A DNA stretch of 41,327 nucleotides from Planctomycetota bacterium (GTDB lineage: Bacteria > Planctomycetota > Phycisphaerae > Phycisphaerales > SM1A02). Positions 41,061-41,327 of the stretch are shown piece by piece (the first letter of the stretch is position 1; each line of letters opens with the position of its first letter). A model generated the notes under the pieces. It was not told the origin of the DNA, ran no database searches, and saw nothing but the letters and a program-made list of their open reading frames with translations. A program made the position numbers and the translations under genes. The DNA is taken from contig JADFFQ010000037.1 in the NCBI GenBank assembly GCA_022568135.1, positions 1 to 41,327 of the forward strand. Direction: 5' to 3'.

Positions 41061-41327
41061 ATGCCCGAATCGCCCCCCCCCCCCTGGGATGACCCGGCCG
41101 ATACCGGCTTTCTGCAGCAATTCGGCCGATCGCACGAAACGACCGAGTTCTATTCGCCTGTCCCCGACGGATATGAGCGGGGCCGGCACAAGTACGTGGC
41201 CGTGCTGGGCACGGTCATGTCCGGGCTGGGCAAGGGCATATTCAGCTCGTCCCTGGCCAAGCTGCTCAAAGACAAGGGCCTGTCGGTCGCCCCCATCAAG
41301 ATGGAGGGCTATCTCAACATCGATTCC
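41061..41327 (+). CDS. pyrG: CTP synthase, N-terminal fragment
   Basis: The last feature runs off the window end: 89 residues from ATG 41061. After a 47-residue N-terminal extension (beginning MPESPPPPWDDPADTGFL) comes the amidotransferase-linked synthetase domain opening YVAVLGTVMSGLGKGIFSSS and IKMEGYLNIDS, which corresponds to the KYIFVTGGVVSSLGKG and QKLDPYINVDPG of typical CTP synthases; the GLGKG P-loop is preserved but the rest is divergent. PyrG makes CTP from UTP with glutamine or ammonia. Four CCC codons (C12) at 41073-41084 form a homopolymer within the extension. Whether the gene is complete cannot be seen. Confidence 0.8.
   Translation, partial: MPESPPPPWDDPADTGFLQQFGRSHETTEFYSPVPDGYERGRHKYVAVLGTVMSGLGKGIFSSSLAKLLKDKGLSVAPIKMEGYLNIDS
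41073..41084 (+). repeat. Homopolymeric C12 tract in the 5' end of pyrG
   Basis: Twelve consecutive C encode four prolines after MPES. Slippage by one or two would shift the frame near the start of the gene. Confidence 0.8.

Overview
The window looks like a chromosomal segment of a GC-rich Gram-negative bacterium, most likely a planctomycete of the Phycisphaerae type. This is inferred from the exported proteins with C-terminal dockerin-like D-x-D/N or DGCVDAFDL-type repeats, the expanded pseudopilin cluster, the small zinc-ribbon and FHA proteins, and kdsB (Kdo, hence an outer membrane). No rRNA or tRNA was seen, so the taxonomy is unproven.

Layout. 1-6015: end of sdhB, a GNAT acetyltransferase, a small membrane protein and hemW on the minus strand, an FHA protein, a zinc-ribbon protein, purA and uppS. 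6056-22106: a minus-strand type II secretion / type IV pilus-like block, read right to left as a PilB/GspE ATPase, PilT, a second GspE ATPase, GspF, two GspG-like, one GspH-like, one GspI-like and one GspJ-like pseudopilin, and a giant GspK-like protein, closed by a terminator. 22179-31299: coaB, two exported dockerin-like proteins (one a kelch propeller), a small HExxH protein, fmt and def, a TPR protein, kdsB and a VOC protein. 31331-38482: a mosaic accessory region. 38299-41327: an exported M1 aminopeptidase with HEAT repeats and the divergently transcribed start of pyrG.

The accessory region is the most unusual part. A ~240-bp sequence made of the 3' end of the aminopeptidase gene plus its 3' flank occurs three times in the same orientation (A 32554-32800, B 36411-36640, C 38236-38482, C being the native gene end). 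To the left of A and of C the same order of parts follows: a minus-strand effector-like gene starting next to the repeat (a cytosolic trypsin-like protease after A, a SIR2-like protein after C), then a plus-strand hicA-type gene (intact after A, a remnant after C), then a minus-strand hicA end (a remnant after A, a complete hicBA pair after C). I read this as two copies of one cassette whose effector gene has been exchanged. Between the two cassettes lies a compact three-gene operon for a myo-inositol phosphodiester (inositol-1-phosphate synthase, an inositol-phosphatase-family enzyme, and a fused inositol-1-phosphate cytidylyltransferase / CDP-inositol transferase), the pathway known for di-myo-inositol phosphate in thermophiles.

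A second theme is short tandem repeats inside genes. Octamer arrays lie within the translated leaders of two adjacent pseudopilins, heptamer arrays lie in one pseudopilin leader and in the middle of kdsB, and another heptamer family brackets the terminator of the secretion operon. All coordinates, motifs and matches were read by eye; functional claims rest on family motifs and gene order.
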